Translations under genes and position numbers: made by a program
Notes under the pieces: model-generated
The model's input: only the letters and a program-made list of their open reading frames with translations
What the model was told of the DNA's origin: nothing
The model's database searches: none
Shown: piece after piece, positions 1 to 7,566 of the stretch
Layout: each line of letters begins with the position of its first letter
Numbering within the stretch: the stretch's first letter is position 1
DNA from: Echinicola rosea
GTDB lineage: Bacteria; Bacteroidota; Bacteroidia; Cytophagales; Cyclobacteriaceae
NCBI RefSeq assembly: GCF_005281475.1
Contig: NZ_CP040106.1
Coordinates: forward strand, 5,012,001-5,076,000
DNA length: 64,000 nt
Reading direction: 5' to 3'

Positions 1-1
1 G

Positions 2-220
2 AAGCTTCAAGAAGCCCAAGACCAAAAAGAGCAACAACCCGGCGGCATTGATTTTAGTCGGGACTTTGGTATTTACATTTTGCAAGATAACCATTTTGGA
101 TTTCAACAGACCCCAATCCCCCTTAATTTGCCAAAAGCTTTTTATCAAGGGGGAAAATATTTTAACACGACCACAGATATTTTTCACCCACCTAAGGACG
201 CGTTTTCCCATATGGTATAA
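2..220 (+). CDS. C-terminal end of an unrecognised protein (partial)
   Basis: Frame 2 is open from the window edge to TAA at 218-220 and gives the last 72 residues of a protein that starts outside the window. The visible part opens with a Gln/Glu/Lys-rich stretch, then a Phe-, Pro- and Asn-rich globular-looking tail, without a membrane segment. I do not recognise the family. The smooth composition suggests a real gene end rather than a chance frame. A competing + frame at 48-254 would overlap it and looks like its shadow. Confidence 0.5.
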   Translation, partial: KLQEAQDQKEQQPGGIDFSRDFGIYILQDNHFGFQQTPIPLNLPKAFYQGGKYFNTTTDIFHPPKDAFSHMV

Positions 221-344
221 TCCGCTATTGCTTGAGGAATCGTTAAGCGTATAAGCGTAACGACTGACTTTGATACCATTTTAGGTCACCACTTCTATGA
301 GCTGTGGCCATGAGAGTATAATGCATTTTGCGGGTTCAATTGTT

Positions 345-408
345 TTTTGGCTTTCTCTAAAGAAAAAGGAGTAGCGATCATCTTTGTATAGCCGTAAGCC
401 ATAAGCAT
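345..408 (-). pseudogene. possible 5' relic of a DUF302-like protein
   Basis: On the minus strand a short stretch read from Met at 408 (or 402) resembles the start of DUF302 proteins (Tyr-Gly-Tyr-x-Lys, then a Pro-Phe and a Lys-rich helix). It then runs into sequence at 317-343 resembling the intergenic repeat end found at 13.6, 17.6 and 34.5 kb. If the match is real, this is a gene truncated by a repeat. It is too short to be sure. Confidence 0.2.
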
Positions 409-561
409 ATTTCTATTTATTATCCATTGTAAATGTCCCCAAATGGGCAATGTGATTGCTGTATTTCCACAGGAAATGGACACCGGCCTACCCAGTAATT
501 TCGCAGTAGGGTTGCACTGATCATGCCTTCAGGGAACATTTACCTTGTATCCAATCTGACC

Positions 562-1686
562 ATGCGATACCAAAACCCGTATTTTATGGGAACAGTACTC
601 CTGTGCTTGCTGATGTGGGCCTGTAGTAGGGAAGCGCCCGATGAGCCCTCTACAACAAACCCAGTGATCACCTTGGAGCATCCAGAATACTTTCCTAATG
701 ATGTGGCCATGCCACCTGATAATCCATTGACTGAAAAAGGAGTGGAACTCGGCAGGATGTTGTTTTATGAAAAGCAACTTTCCATAGACGGTACAGTGGC
801 CTGTTCCTCTTGCCACCAGCAGGAAAAGGCCTTTACGGATGGCAAAAAAATCAGTACTGGCGTCAATGACACGCCTGGGGATAAAAATGCCATGTCCCTG
901 GCCAACCTCCACTGGACATCCCGCTTCTTCTGGGACGGCAGGGCCGCTACCTTGGAAGAACAGGCTGTCCAACCAATCGCAGATCACCGCGAAATGAACC
1001 TGCCACTGGATGAAGCAGTAGCACGCCTTCAGGCAGATAATCAGTACCCCGAGCGGTTTAAAGTAGCATTTGGAACGGAACAAATTACTGAAGAGCTGAT
1101 CGGTAAAGCCATCGCACAATTCATGCGTACATTGGTTTCTGGGGATTCCAAGTTTGACAAGTGGATCAGGGGCGAGGTGGAATTTTCCGAACAAGAGCAA
1201 CTTGGTATGGAGCTTTTCTTCACCCATCCAGAGCCTTCCCTGCAGATTCGTGGCGGCAACTGCGGTGACTGTCACCTTGGTTTTCTGACCTCTGGAGACA
1301 GAAACAATTTGACGGGATTTCACAACAATGGACTGGACAATGACCAAGACCTCAAAGATGGGCTTGCGGATGTGACCGGTAATGTCAGGGACAAAGGAAA
1401 ATTCAAAGCCCCTACCCTCCGCAATATTGCGTTGACCGCTCCCTATATGCATGATGGGCGCTTCGAGACCCTGGAAGAAGTACTAGACCATTATGACCAG
1501 CACATCCAAATGAACAACACGCTGGACATCCTGATCCTCGAGGCGAGCAATGAGCCGATTATACCCGGTGAAGACATCAAGCTTTACCTTACTGATGGAG
1601 AAAAGGAAGCCATTCTCTCTTTCCTCCAGACCCTTACGGATGAAAAATTTATAACCAACCCGAAATTTTCGAATCCATTTAACTAA
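562..1686 (+). CDS. di-haem cytochrome c peroxidase / MbnH-MauG family lipoprotein 1
   Basis: Predicted periplasmic c-type cytochrome of the di-haem peroxidase superfamily (CcpA, MauG, MbnH). With the start at 562 it has 374 residues, a lipoprotein signal ending Leu-Met-Trp-Ala-Cys, and two haem-binding CxxCH motifs, CSSCH near residue 81 and CGDCH near residue 234. The family motif APYMHDGRF lies near the end. An upstream in-frame ATG at 523 would add 13 residues before the signal and is less likely. It is followed after 9 bp by an MbnP-like gene. In methanobactin operons MbnH oxidises a Trp of MbnP, so the pairing suggests a similar role. Plain peroxide reduction remains possible. Confidence 0.85.
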   Translation: MRYQNPYFMGTVLLCLLMWACSREAPDEPSTTNPVITLEHPEYFPNDVAMPPDNPLTEKGVELGRMLFYEKQLSIDGTVACSSCHQQEKAFTDGKKISTGVNDTPGDKNAMSLANLHWTSRFFWDGRAATLEEQAVQPIADHREMNLPLDEAVARLQADNQYPERFKVAFGTEQITEELIGKAIAQFMRTLVSGDSKFDKWIRGEVEFSEQEQLGMELFFTHPEPSLQIRGGNCGDCHLGFLTSGDRNNLTGFHNNGLDNDQDLKDGLADVTGNVRDKGKFKAPTLRNIALTAPYMHDGRFETLEEVLDHYDQHIQMNNTLDILILEASNEPIIPGEDIKLYLTDGEKEAILSFLQTLTDEKFITNPKFSNPFN

Positions 1687-1695
1687 GCAATTGAC

Positions 1696-2436
1696 ATGAA
1701 AAAAATAGCAATTATATTATTGACCTTGTGGGCGTTTACGGCCTGCAACGACCAAGAAGAAACCCCTGCCTCTATAGCGGTAGATTTCAGCTTTTCGCAC
1801 GTAATGGATGGCAATCCCCTGGAATTGGAAAGTACTACATTTACATTGCCTTCAGGAGAACAATTCATTCCACGGAAATTCAAATATTATATTTCCAATA
1901 TCACCTTTAAGAACAACAGCCAAGGCACTAGCTACACGGTTTCGGACGGCTATTTCCTTATCGATGAAGCAGGCAAGAAAAATTTCAGTGTTGAAGTTCC
2001 CGCTGATGAATATGATCAATTGACCTTCTATGTGGGTGTCGATAAGGCACGTAACCACTCCACCGATCAAGTTGGTGACTTGGATCCCAGCAATGATATG
2101 GCCTGGAACTGGAATACTGGTTATAAGTTTCTGGTGCTGGAAGGAGAATGGGAATATGAGTCAAATGAACGTCAAGGATTGGTCGTACATATCGGCAACA
2201 ATGACCCCGAAAGTGAACAAAACTTCAAGGCCATCAATATTGACCTGGAGTCAGCCGGTAAAACATTGGGTACCGAAGCGGTCGTTGACCTTGATTTCCA
2301 AGCCGAACTGAACGAACTGTTTTTGGATCCCCATGAACTTGTCCTCCACGAAATGGAAAATACCAGCATCATGGGCGGTGAATGGGCGATCAATATTGCC
2401 AATAATTATCAAGAAGGCTTCTTTACACTCCAGTAA
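1696..2436 (+). CDS. MbnP-like lipoprotein 1
   Basis: A 246-residue lipoprotein (lipobox Phe-Thr-Ala-Cys17) with the MbnP-type domain. The start of the domain (VDFSFSHVMDG) and the central block MAWNWNTGY, with Trp137 and Trp139, fit the family, as does VVHIGNND with His165. MbnP proteins are periplasmic, bind copper and in methanotrophs carry a Trp converted to kynurenine by the di-haem enzyme MbnH. Here the gene sits between two di-haem peroxidase genes with 9-bp and 14-bp gaps, which supports one operon. Assignment rests on motif recognition. Which Trp, if any, is modified cannot be told from sequence. Confidence 0.8.
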   Translation: MKKIAIILLTLWAFTACNDQEETPASIAVDFSFSHVMDGNPLELESTTFTLPSGEQFIPRKFKYYISNITFKNNSQGTSYTVSDGYFLIDEAGKKNFSVEVPADEYDQLTFYVGVDKARNHSTDQVGDLDPSNDMAWNWNTGYKFLVLEGEWEYESNERQGLVVHIGNNDPESEQNFKAINIDLESAGKTLGTEAVVDLDFQAELNELFLDPHELVLHEMENTSIMGGEWAINIANNYQEGFFTLQ

Positions 2437-2450
2437 CAGGTTTCCCCAAG

Positions 2451-3512
2451 TTGAAAAAAGGAATTATATATCGGCTGCTCCTTCTTCTGTGCCCACACAT
2501 ATTGTTGATTGGCTGTCTTCCGGACGCTGGGGATATCCAAGGGCAATCACCGGAATACTTTAGCCCGGTGGTTTCGTCCAGTCTCCTTCAGGAAGATTTT
2601 CCCCAACCAGAGCGGAACCTCATGAGCAAACAAGGAGTACTGCTGGGAAAGACCTTGTTTTATGATCCTGCTTTGTCAGCTAATGGTAAAGTCGATTGTG
2701 CCAGCTGTCATTTGCCTCAATTGGCCTTCAGTGACGGTCTCGGCCTTAGTGATCAAGGAGTATCAGGAAAACCACTCCACAGGCACTCCCCTGCCCTTTT
2801 CAACATGGCTTGGCACAAAGGGCTGTTTTGGGACGGAGGATCGAATAACCTGGAATCACTGGTCTTTGGTCCACTCACCCATCCGGATGAAATGGCAGCT
2901 GACTTGGGTGAAATCATCCATTACTTACGTGGTGACGAGAAGTACCCAGACCTGTTTAAGGCAGCTTTTGAGACGGATACCATCACCAGTGCCTTCATCG
3001 GCCGGGCCTTGGCTCAATTTGTCCGAACGCTCATTTCCCAAGACAGTCGGTATGACCAGTGGAAACGGAATGAGGTCCTATTATATGATCAGGAAATCCA
3101 AGGATACCAGCTTTACCGGCAGCATTGTAGCAGCTGTCACGAAGAGGGCCTATTTACCGATCTCAAGTACCACAACAATGGACTGGATGCGACCTATCCC
3201 GATCCCCATGAGCTGGAAGGGCTACTGCTCGGCCGCTACCGGATCACCTTCGATGACCATGACTTAGGTGCTTATAAAACCCCTTCCCTGAGAAATATCT
3301 ACCTGACGGCCCCTTACATGCATGACGGAAGGTTCGAAACGCTGGATGAGGTACTCGATCATTATGAAAAGGGTATCCAACATAATGGGAGTTTAGCGCC
3401 CCAACTGGAAAAAGGGATCAGTTTAACCAATCAGCAGCGAGAAGACCTATTGGCTTTCCTTGCTACCCTGACCGATTACACATTCATCAACAATAAAGCT
3501 TACCAAAAGTAG
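2451..3512 (+). CDS. di-haem cytochrome c peroxidase / MbnH-MauG family lipoprotein 2
   Basis: Second member of the di-haem peroxidase family in this operon, 353 residues. The best start is TTG at 2451, giving a Lys-rich N-terminus, a hydrophobic stretch and lipobox Leu-Ile-Gly-Cys22. No ATG in frame would keep the signal. Haem motifs are CASCH (83-87) and CSSCH (226-230), and the LTAPYMHDGRFETL block near the C-terminus is shared with the first copy. It is 20-30 residues shorter, mainly by loss of a loop near the second haem. It lies 14 bp after the MbnP-like gene and 10 bp before the barrel gene, so it is surely cotranscribed. Its protein substrate may be either MbnP paralogue. Confidence 0.82.
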   Translation: MKKGIIYRLLLLLCPHILLIGCLPDAGDIQGQSPEYFSPVVSSSLLQEDFPQPERNLMSKQGVLLGKTLFYDPALSANGKVDCASCHLPQLAFSDGLGLSDQGVSGKPLHRHSPALFNMAWHKGLFWDGGSNNLESLVFGPLTHPDEMAADLGEIIHYLRGDEKYPDLFKAAFETDTITSAFIGRALAQFVRTLISQDSRYDQWKRNEVLLYDQEIQGYQLYRQHCSSCHEEGLFTDLKYHNNGLDATYPDPHELEGLLLGRYRITFDDHDLGAYKTPSLRNIYLTAPYMHDGRFETLDEVLDHYEKGIQHNGSLAPQLEKGISLTNQQREDLLAFLATLTDYTFINNKAYQK

Positions 3513-3522
3513 GCCCAAACCA

Positions 3523-4614
3523 ATGAGAAAAAAGTTAATCATCTTATTCATAACACTAACATTCCCCCTACTGTCAAAGGAAGCAAAAGCCTGCGACAGC
3601 TGTAATTTCTTCGAATACAGCCTGCTGCAAAACAGAAGCTACATTGGCTTGTTTTACAGGCACCGACAGTTTGGTGGGTATGATCAATATGGCTACTCCT
3701 CCCCCAGTCCAGGTACCGCTGCAGTGCGTGATAACCTAACGGCTGGGTTTGAAAATGGATCTGCTGCCAAATATGCTCCAAATGCCCGCACATCCATCCT
3801 TCCTTCCATTGAACAGGACTATATCGTGATGCACGAGCCAGAGGGGACCGGGTTGTATGTCAATAAAACAGACCAAGACTGGGAAACCTATGAAACGGTA
3901 GAGCTTAGGGGAAATTTCACCTTAAAAAACAAGTGGAACTTTACTTTTCTCCTTCCCTATGAGTCCAATAGGGTTCATTACCAAAAAATGCTTGACCTGC
4001 CAAACCCTGTTCAGGATACCACGTTGAGCGTTCAAGGCTGGGGAGACCTGACCGTGGCAGCGGATTATATCCATTATATCTATAACCCCAAAGTCCGCCA
4101 TACGTTCCGACCTGGCCTGGCCGTGGTCGCACCTACGGGCCAATCCCGCCGGATGGCTAATAATGGTGACAAGTTTGACCCAATCATCCAGCCGGGAACG
4201 GGATCCTGGAGCTATGTGGCTCGGCTAAACTACCAGTTGTTCTTTACCAAAACTGGTCTGAATGCCGGATTCAGCTACAAGCAATCCACCGAAGGCGCCC
4301 AAAACTACCAGTTTGGAAATAGCTTCAATGCCTCTGCGATTGGCTTTCATCAAGTATCCCTTAAGGGGGACTGGATGCTGGTTCCCAATGCCGGTGCCTA
4401 CTATGAGCAGTCGGGAAAAGACACTTGGACAGGAGAAGAACAGCAACTGACCGGAGGAAAAGTGGCCTTCGCCCAAGCTGGATTGGATGTCAACAGGCAA
4501 GAGTGGACACTGAGCTTAATGTGGCAGACTCCCATGTACCAAGACCTGAAAGGTAATCAGATCCACCACCAAAACAGGATCAGTGTAGGCATTATCAAAG
4601 CCTTTAAACTCTAA
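3523..4614 (+). CDS. outer-membrane beta-barrel protein with N-terminal CxxC
   Basis: Predicted outer-membrane protein of 363 residues. A signal peptide of about 23 residues (cleavage after Glu-Ala-Lys-Ala) would leave a mature end starting CDSC, a possible metal or redox pair. The rest alternates polar and aromatic residues as in beta strands and ends in Phe-Lys-Leu. Bacteroidota have a family of such barrels with a CD-x-C start next to cytochrome peroxidase and copper genes. I place this one there by resemblance, without a search. The position between the di-haem enzymes and a small Cys protein suggests it exports or imports the module's metal or serves as a periplasmic metal binder. Confidence 0.6.
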   Translation: MRKKLIILFITLTFPLLSKEAKACDSCNFFEYSLLQNRSYIGLFYRHRQFGGYDQYGYSSPSPGTAAVRDNLTAGFENGSAAKYAPNARTSILPSIEQDYIVMHEPEGTGLYVNKTDQDWETYETVELRGNFTLKNKWNFTFLLPYESNRVHYQKMLDLPNPVQDTTLSVQGWGDLTVAADYIHYIYNPKVRHTFRPGLAVVAPTGQSRRMANNGDKFDPIIQPGTGSWSYVARLNYQLFFTKTGLNAGFSYKQSTEGAQNYQFGNSFNASAIGFHQVSLKGDWMLVPNAGAYYEQSGKDTWTGEEQQLTGGKVAFAQAGLDVNRQEWTLSLMWQTPMYQDLKGNQIHHQNRISVGIIKAFKL

Positions 4615-4638
4615 ATCAAGATATCCCCCGAAACTACC

Positions 4639-5013
4639 ATGAACCTAAAGTTATTTTCTTTAGTGGTTTTGCTTTTGGTCAAGATCTTGGCCGCCCCCAT
4701 CGTGTATATGGATTTTAAAATCCATCAAGAACGATTGGCAAAAGTGGCCTGTGTAGAACGGAATGCTCCCATTACCATCTGTAGGGCCAATTGCGTCTTG
4801 GTGAATAAACTTCAGCTAACAACTGACACACCAGAGGACGAAAAGAGCCTAAAAATAGAAAAACAACAAGAATTGCTCTTTATGTCAGCTCTACCGGTTT
4901 TTCTTTTTTGCGGTAATGCTCCTATTCCGAAAATATCAAGTAGTACAGGAAATCCCTGCATTGGTTTTGACCATAGGTTAAAAAAACCACCCAAAAGTCC
5001 TTTTTTATGTTAA
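4639..5013 (+). CDS. small Cys-containing membrane-anchored protein
   Basis: A 124-residue protein with an N-terminal hydrophobic segment (about 5-24) and the pattern C-x9-C-x3-C (Cys38, Cys48, Cys52; CRANC). Bacteroidota genomes carry many short proteins with a hydrophobic start followed by a C-x3-C(Y/H/V)L motif beside TonB receptors and copper genes. Their function is not known, and this looks like a divergent member. It sits 24 bp after the barrel gene and 60 bp before the second MbnP gene. I infer an envelope metal-binding or redox role. Lengths and Cys spacing fit, but identity is low. Confidence 0.5.
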   Translation: MNLKLFSLVVLLLVKILAAPIVYMDFKIHQERLAKVACVERNAPITICRANCVLVNKLQLTTDTPEDEKSLKIEKQQELLFMSALPVFLFCGNAPIPKISSSTGNPCIGFDHRLKKPPKSPFLC

Positions 5014-5073
5014 TCAATTCATATCAGGCTAATTACATCCTACATTATTTATTCAACATATAAAGACAGAAAA

Positions 5074-5874
5074 ATGAAAAATACTATAAACATAATTACT
5101 GCATTACTTTTAACCATTGGGGGATTGGCTTCATGCACGAATGACACCGATGAAGCGCTAAAAGTAGAAAGCCAATCAACACTTTCCCTCCAGCTGGATC
5201 ATACGTTTGGAAACGAAGCGTTCGAATTGGAGCAAGCTTTTACTGCGGAAAACGGTAGTACTATAATATTTAACGAATTACGCTACTGGATTTCAAATGT
5301 AGAACTAATACATGAAAACGGCACGAAATACCGAGTACCTGAATCGTATTACTTGGTTCAGCACATGAAAGAGCAGCTGGTACAGGACACATTTGTACTA
5401 CCAGACTCTGTTCGCGAAACGATTATACTGAAAAATATCCCTGAAGGCAGCTATACGGGAATCAATTTTGCCGTGGGAATCGATCCCGAGTATAATGACG
5501 ACCTTACCCGTACTGCGGGGGAATTGAACGCCCTTCAGAACATGGCCTACTCCTCATGGATGTGGTTTACTAGCTATATTTTCTCCAAAACCAAAGGGAC
5601 GGTAGGTGAAGGAGAGGAAGCCATGGAATTTTCCTTTGAAACTGGTTCAAACGATTGCTTTAGAACAGTTTCACTTAACCTTAGTTCCCCTATTACGGTA
5701 AGTTCTGATGGCATAAACACCCTTTCGGTAAAAAATGATGTAAAGGTGCTATTTGCAGATATCGCATTTGACGATGAATTAATGTCTGGTTCCAAGTACG
5801 TGATCGGTGCCACTACCCCTGATCTCATGATGCGGCTTTCGAATAATTACCAAGCTGCTTTTTCCGTTGAATGA
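5074..5874 (+). CDS. MbnP-like lipoprotein 2
   Basis: A 266-residue lipoprotein (lipobox Leu-Ala-Ser-Cys21) with the same MbnP-type fold as the gene at 1696, recognised from the start strand, the Arg-Tyr-Trp-Ile-Ser-Asn-Val block near residue 70 and the NMAYSSWMWF block (Trp162, Trp164). It differs in two ways. The HIGNND element of paralogue 1 reads ETGSND here (Glu189), so the possible His ligand is gone. The Trp block is also rearranged. It closes the + strand operon and is followed by a bidirectional terminator. It may bind a different metal or have lost binding. Confidence 0.7.
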   Translation: MKNTINIITALLLTIGGLASCTNDTDEALKVESQSTLSLQLDHTFGNEAFELEQAFTAENGSTIIFNELRYWISNVELIHENGTKYRVPESYYLVQHMKEQLVQDTFVLPDSVRETIILKNIPEGSYTGINFAVGIDPEYNDDLTRTAGELNALQNMAYSSWMWFTSYIFSKTKGTVGEGEEAMEFSFETGSNDCFRTVSLNLSSPITVSSDGINTLSVKNDVKVLFADIAFDDELMSGSKYVIGATTPDLMMRLSNNYQAAFSVE

Positions 5875-5899
5875 TCCATTCTAAAATAGACAGCAATAA

Positions 5900-5930
5900 A
5901 AAAGGGGAAAGCCAGTAGCTTTCCCCTTTT
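5900..5930. terminator. bidirectional intrinsic terminator
   Basis: Perfect 13-bp stem AAAAGGGGAAAGC / GCTTTCCCCTTTT with loop CAGTA. It has A residues before and T residues after, so it can stop transcription from both strands. It lies between the convergent MbnP-like gene 2 and the porin gene. Confidence 0.85.
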
Positions 5931-5966
5931 CAACTTTTACATTAACCCTTATATAAATACTAATCA

Positions 5967-7295
5967 TCACAAAGCGATCTGAAATTGCATCACGGCCATG
6001 CCTTTGCGTTCATCCGTGATATAATTCCCCTCAGCATTTGTCGCAAAAATAGGCCTGCTCTGATAACTCATTGATAGCTTCACCCGATTACCATCGATCA
6101 GCCAATTGATCCCCCCATCATACATGGCCATGGGATCATCCAGCAGGTCAAAACTGGAATATTGACTGCTGATGTAAGGCTGTAAGGTGCCTGCTTTTCC
6201 AAGCAAATCCCTTCTGAACAAATACCCAAACTGTGCATAAAAGGTGCTTCCAGTGCCTATGGTCGGAAAAGCACTTCCAGGCCCATTGAGCGTTCCTTCT
6301 GCATTCACGCCTGTGGCAGGATTCATGGCACCAATATTCCTGATGTAATTTTTCCCATAATCGCTATAGGTGTACGCAGCATAAGCTGTAATGGCGCTTC
6401 CTTTTCCGGCATCTAGCGGCCTGTCATAAAATGCATCAATAGCAAATATGGCCAGATTGGTCCTGACCGTATCGGTAGTATTTTCAGCATAATGCCACAT
6501 GGCGTCCTTCTGGGCCATGAAGCCAAGCCCAATATTGAATATGTCTTTCGTTCCCAAATAAGAACCAGCTTGGTAAGGCGTGGTGTTGGATTCTTTGTCC
6601 AAAAACATGTATTTGAAATAACCATGGTACTGAGCATAGCCAATCTCTGAAGAAACCAAGGAGTTTTCATCAATTATCGGTCCCTGGACTGCGGACTGTT
6701 CGATGGACATCGGCTTGGAGACTGCAAACCGGTAATCCAACTGCCCCAGCTGCCCTTTGGCATAAACACTCAGTTTTCGCACAAACTGGTCATTGACATC
6801 ATTGGTTGCCTGCTGGTAAAGTGGCGCATCCAATGAGAGAATAGTGCCAATAGAAGGGCTTGCATATCGTGACACCCCATTCCACCCGGTCAGTCCAGCG
6901 CCCAATGACAGCTTTTCTTCTGCCACTTTATATTCTCCAATAGCATCCAAGAAGAAAATACCTTGTTTTCGTGGTGAGCGGTAGGACAAATTATTTTGGC
7001 CAAATTGGGTATAAAAAAACACTTTGTCCGTCAATTGACCATATACCTGGATTCGGGTTCTTCTAAGACCGATGTCCATAATCTGATCATCTGGAGTGCC
7101 ATAAACCTCCGAACCTGGATTGGCCAAAGTATAACGCAGCCAAATTTGATTGAGAAAGGTTCCTTTTACATAATGGCTTCCATCCTCATTAAGGTTAAAT
7201 CGTAGTTCTTTTTTCTTTGGAGTAGCTGAAGTTTGTGCCTTGGCAGTCATGGAAAAGGTGATGAATAAGACGAAACAAACACTAAAATACTTCAT
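5967..7295 (-). CDS. porin, phosphate-selective porin O/P-like
   Basis: A 442-residue outer-membrane barrel protein with signal peptide MKYFSVCFVLFITFSMTAKA cleaved before Gln-Thr. The N-terminal strands (GTFLNQIWLRYT, GLRRTRIQVYGQLTDKVFF) match the O/P-type porin superfamily of Bacteroidota, and the chain ends with a strand (MQFQIAL). It is transcribed divergently from the TonB receptor gene with a 271-bp shared regulatory region and faces the MbnP operon across a terminator. It may supply small solutes. Substrate cannot be told. Confidence 0.65.
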   Translation of the reverse strand: MKYFSVCFVLFITFSMTAKAQTSATPKKKELRFNLNEDGSHYVKGTFLNQIWLRYTLANPGSEVYGTPDDQIMDIGLRRTRIQVYGQLTDKVFFYTQFGQNNLSYRSPRKQGIFFLDAIGEYKVAEEKLSLGAGLTGWNGVSRYASPSIGTILSLDAPLYQQATNDVNDQFVRKLSVYAKGQLGQLDYRFAVSKPMSIEQSAVQGPIIDENSLVSSEIGYAQYHGYFKYMFLDKESNTTPYQAGSYLGTKDIFNIGLGFMAQKDAMWHYAENTTDTVRTNLAIFAIDAFYDRPLDAGKGSAITAYAAYTYSDYGKNYIRNIGAMNPATGVNAEGTLNGPGSAFPTIGTGSTFYAQFGYLFRRDLLGKAGTLQPYISSQYSSFDLLDDPMAMYDGGINWLIDGNRVKLSMSYQSRPIFATNAEGNYITDERKGMAVMQFQIAL

Positions 7296-7479
7296 GGTAA
7301 ATAAAGAAAATTAAATTGGGATACTGTTAAGCCTATACCTACGGGAAAATTGCCTGTTCATCCATCATTTGCTTATTTTTTATGTAATAGGACAATTTAC
7401 CGTATAAACGGTCATCACATTATAAAATATCTTTCTACCACCTACCTTTTCTAGTCTATATTAGAAAATGCATATATTT

Positions 7480-7493
7480 AGATTAATCTAATA
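7480..7493. promoter_or_regulatory. 14-bp palindrome in divergent promoter region
   Basis: The perfect palindrome TTAGATTAATCTAA lies between the divergent porin and TonB-receptor genes, 74 bp before the receptor ATG. A looser palindrome TTCTA-N8-TAGAA sits at 7451-7468. Such paired sites in an AT-rich divergent region look like operators for a dimeric regulator, possibly metal-responsive given the neighbours. Confidence 0.4.
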
Positions 7494-7517
7494 TTTTTTT
7501 TCTGCTTATATAATTTT

Positions 7518-7525
7518 TAATTTCG
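7518..7525 (+). promoter_or_regulatory. candidate -7 box for the TonB receptor gene
   Basis: TAATTTCG matches the Bacteroidota -7 element TAnnTTTG at 7 of 8 positions and lies 42 bp before the ATG. The same octamer occurs at 496-503, 59 bp before the first di-haem gene. No clear -33 TTTG is seen at either site, so both are weak calls. Confidence 0.25.
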
Positions 7526-7566
7526 CTAATAGTAAATAATATTTTAGTATCCTTACAAATTCAACA

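Noticed and set aside
48..254. + strand open frame of 68 codons
   Set aside because: It overlaps the more plausible partial gene in frame 2 (2-220), and its composition looks like a shadow.
529..1452. Long minus-strand frame of 307 codons
   Set aside because: Antisense to the di-haem peroxidase, whose haem motifs and signal are certain. No family resemblance.
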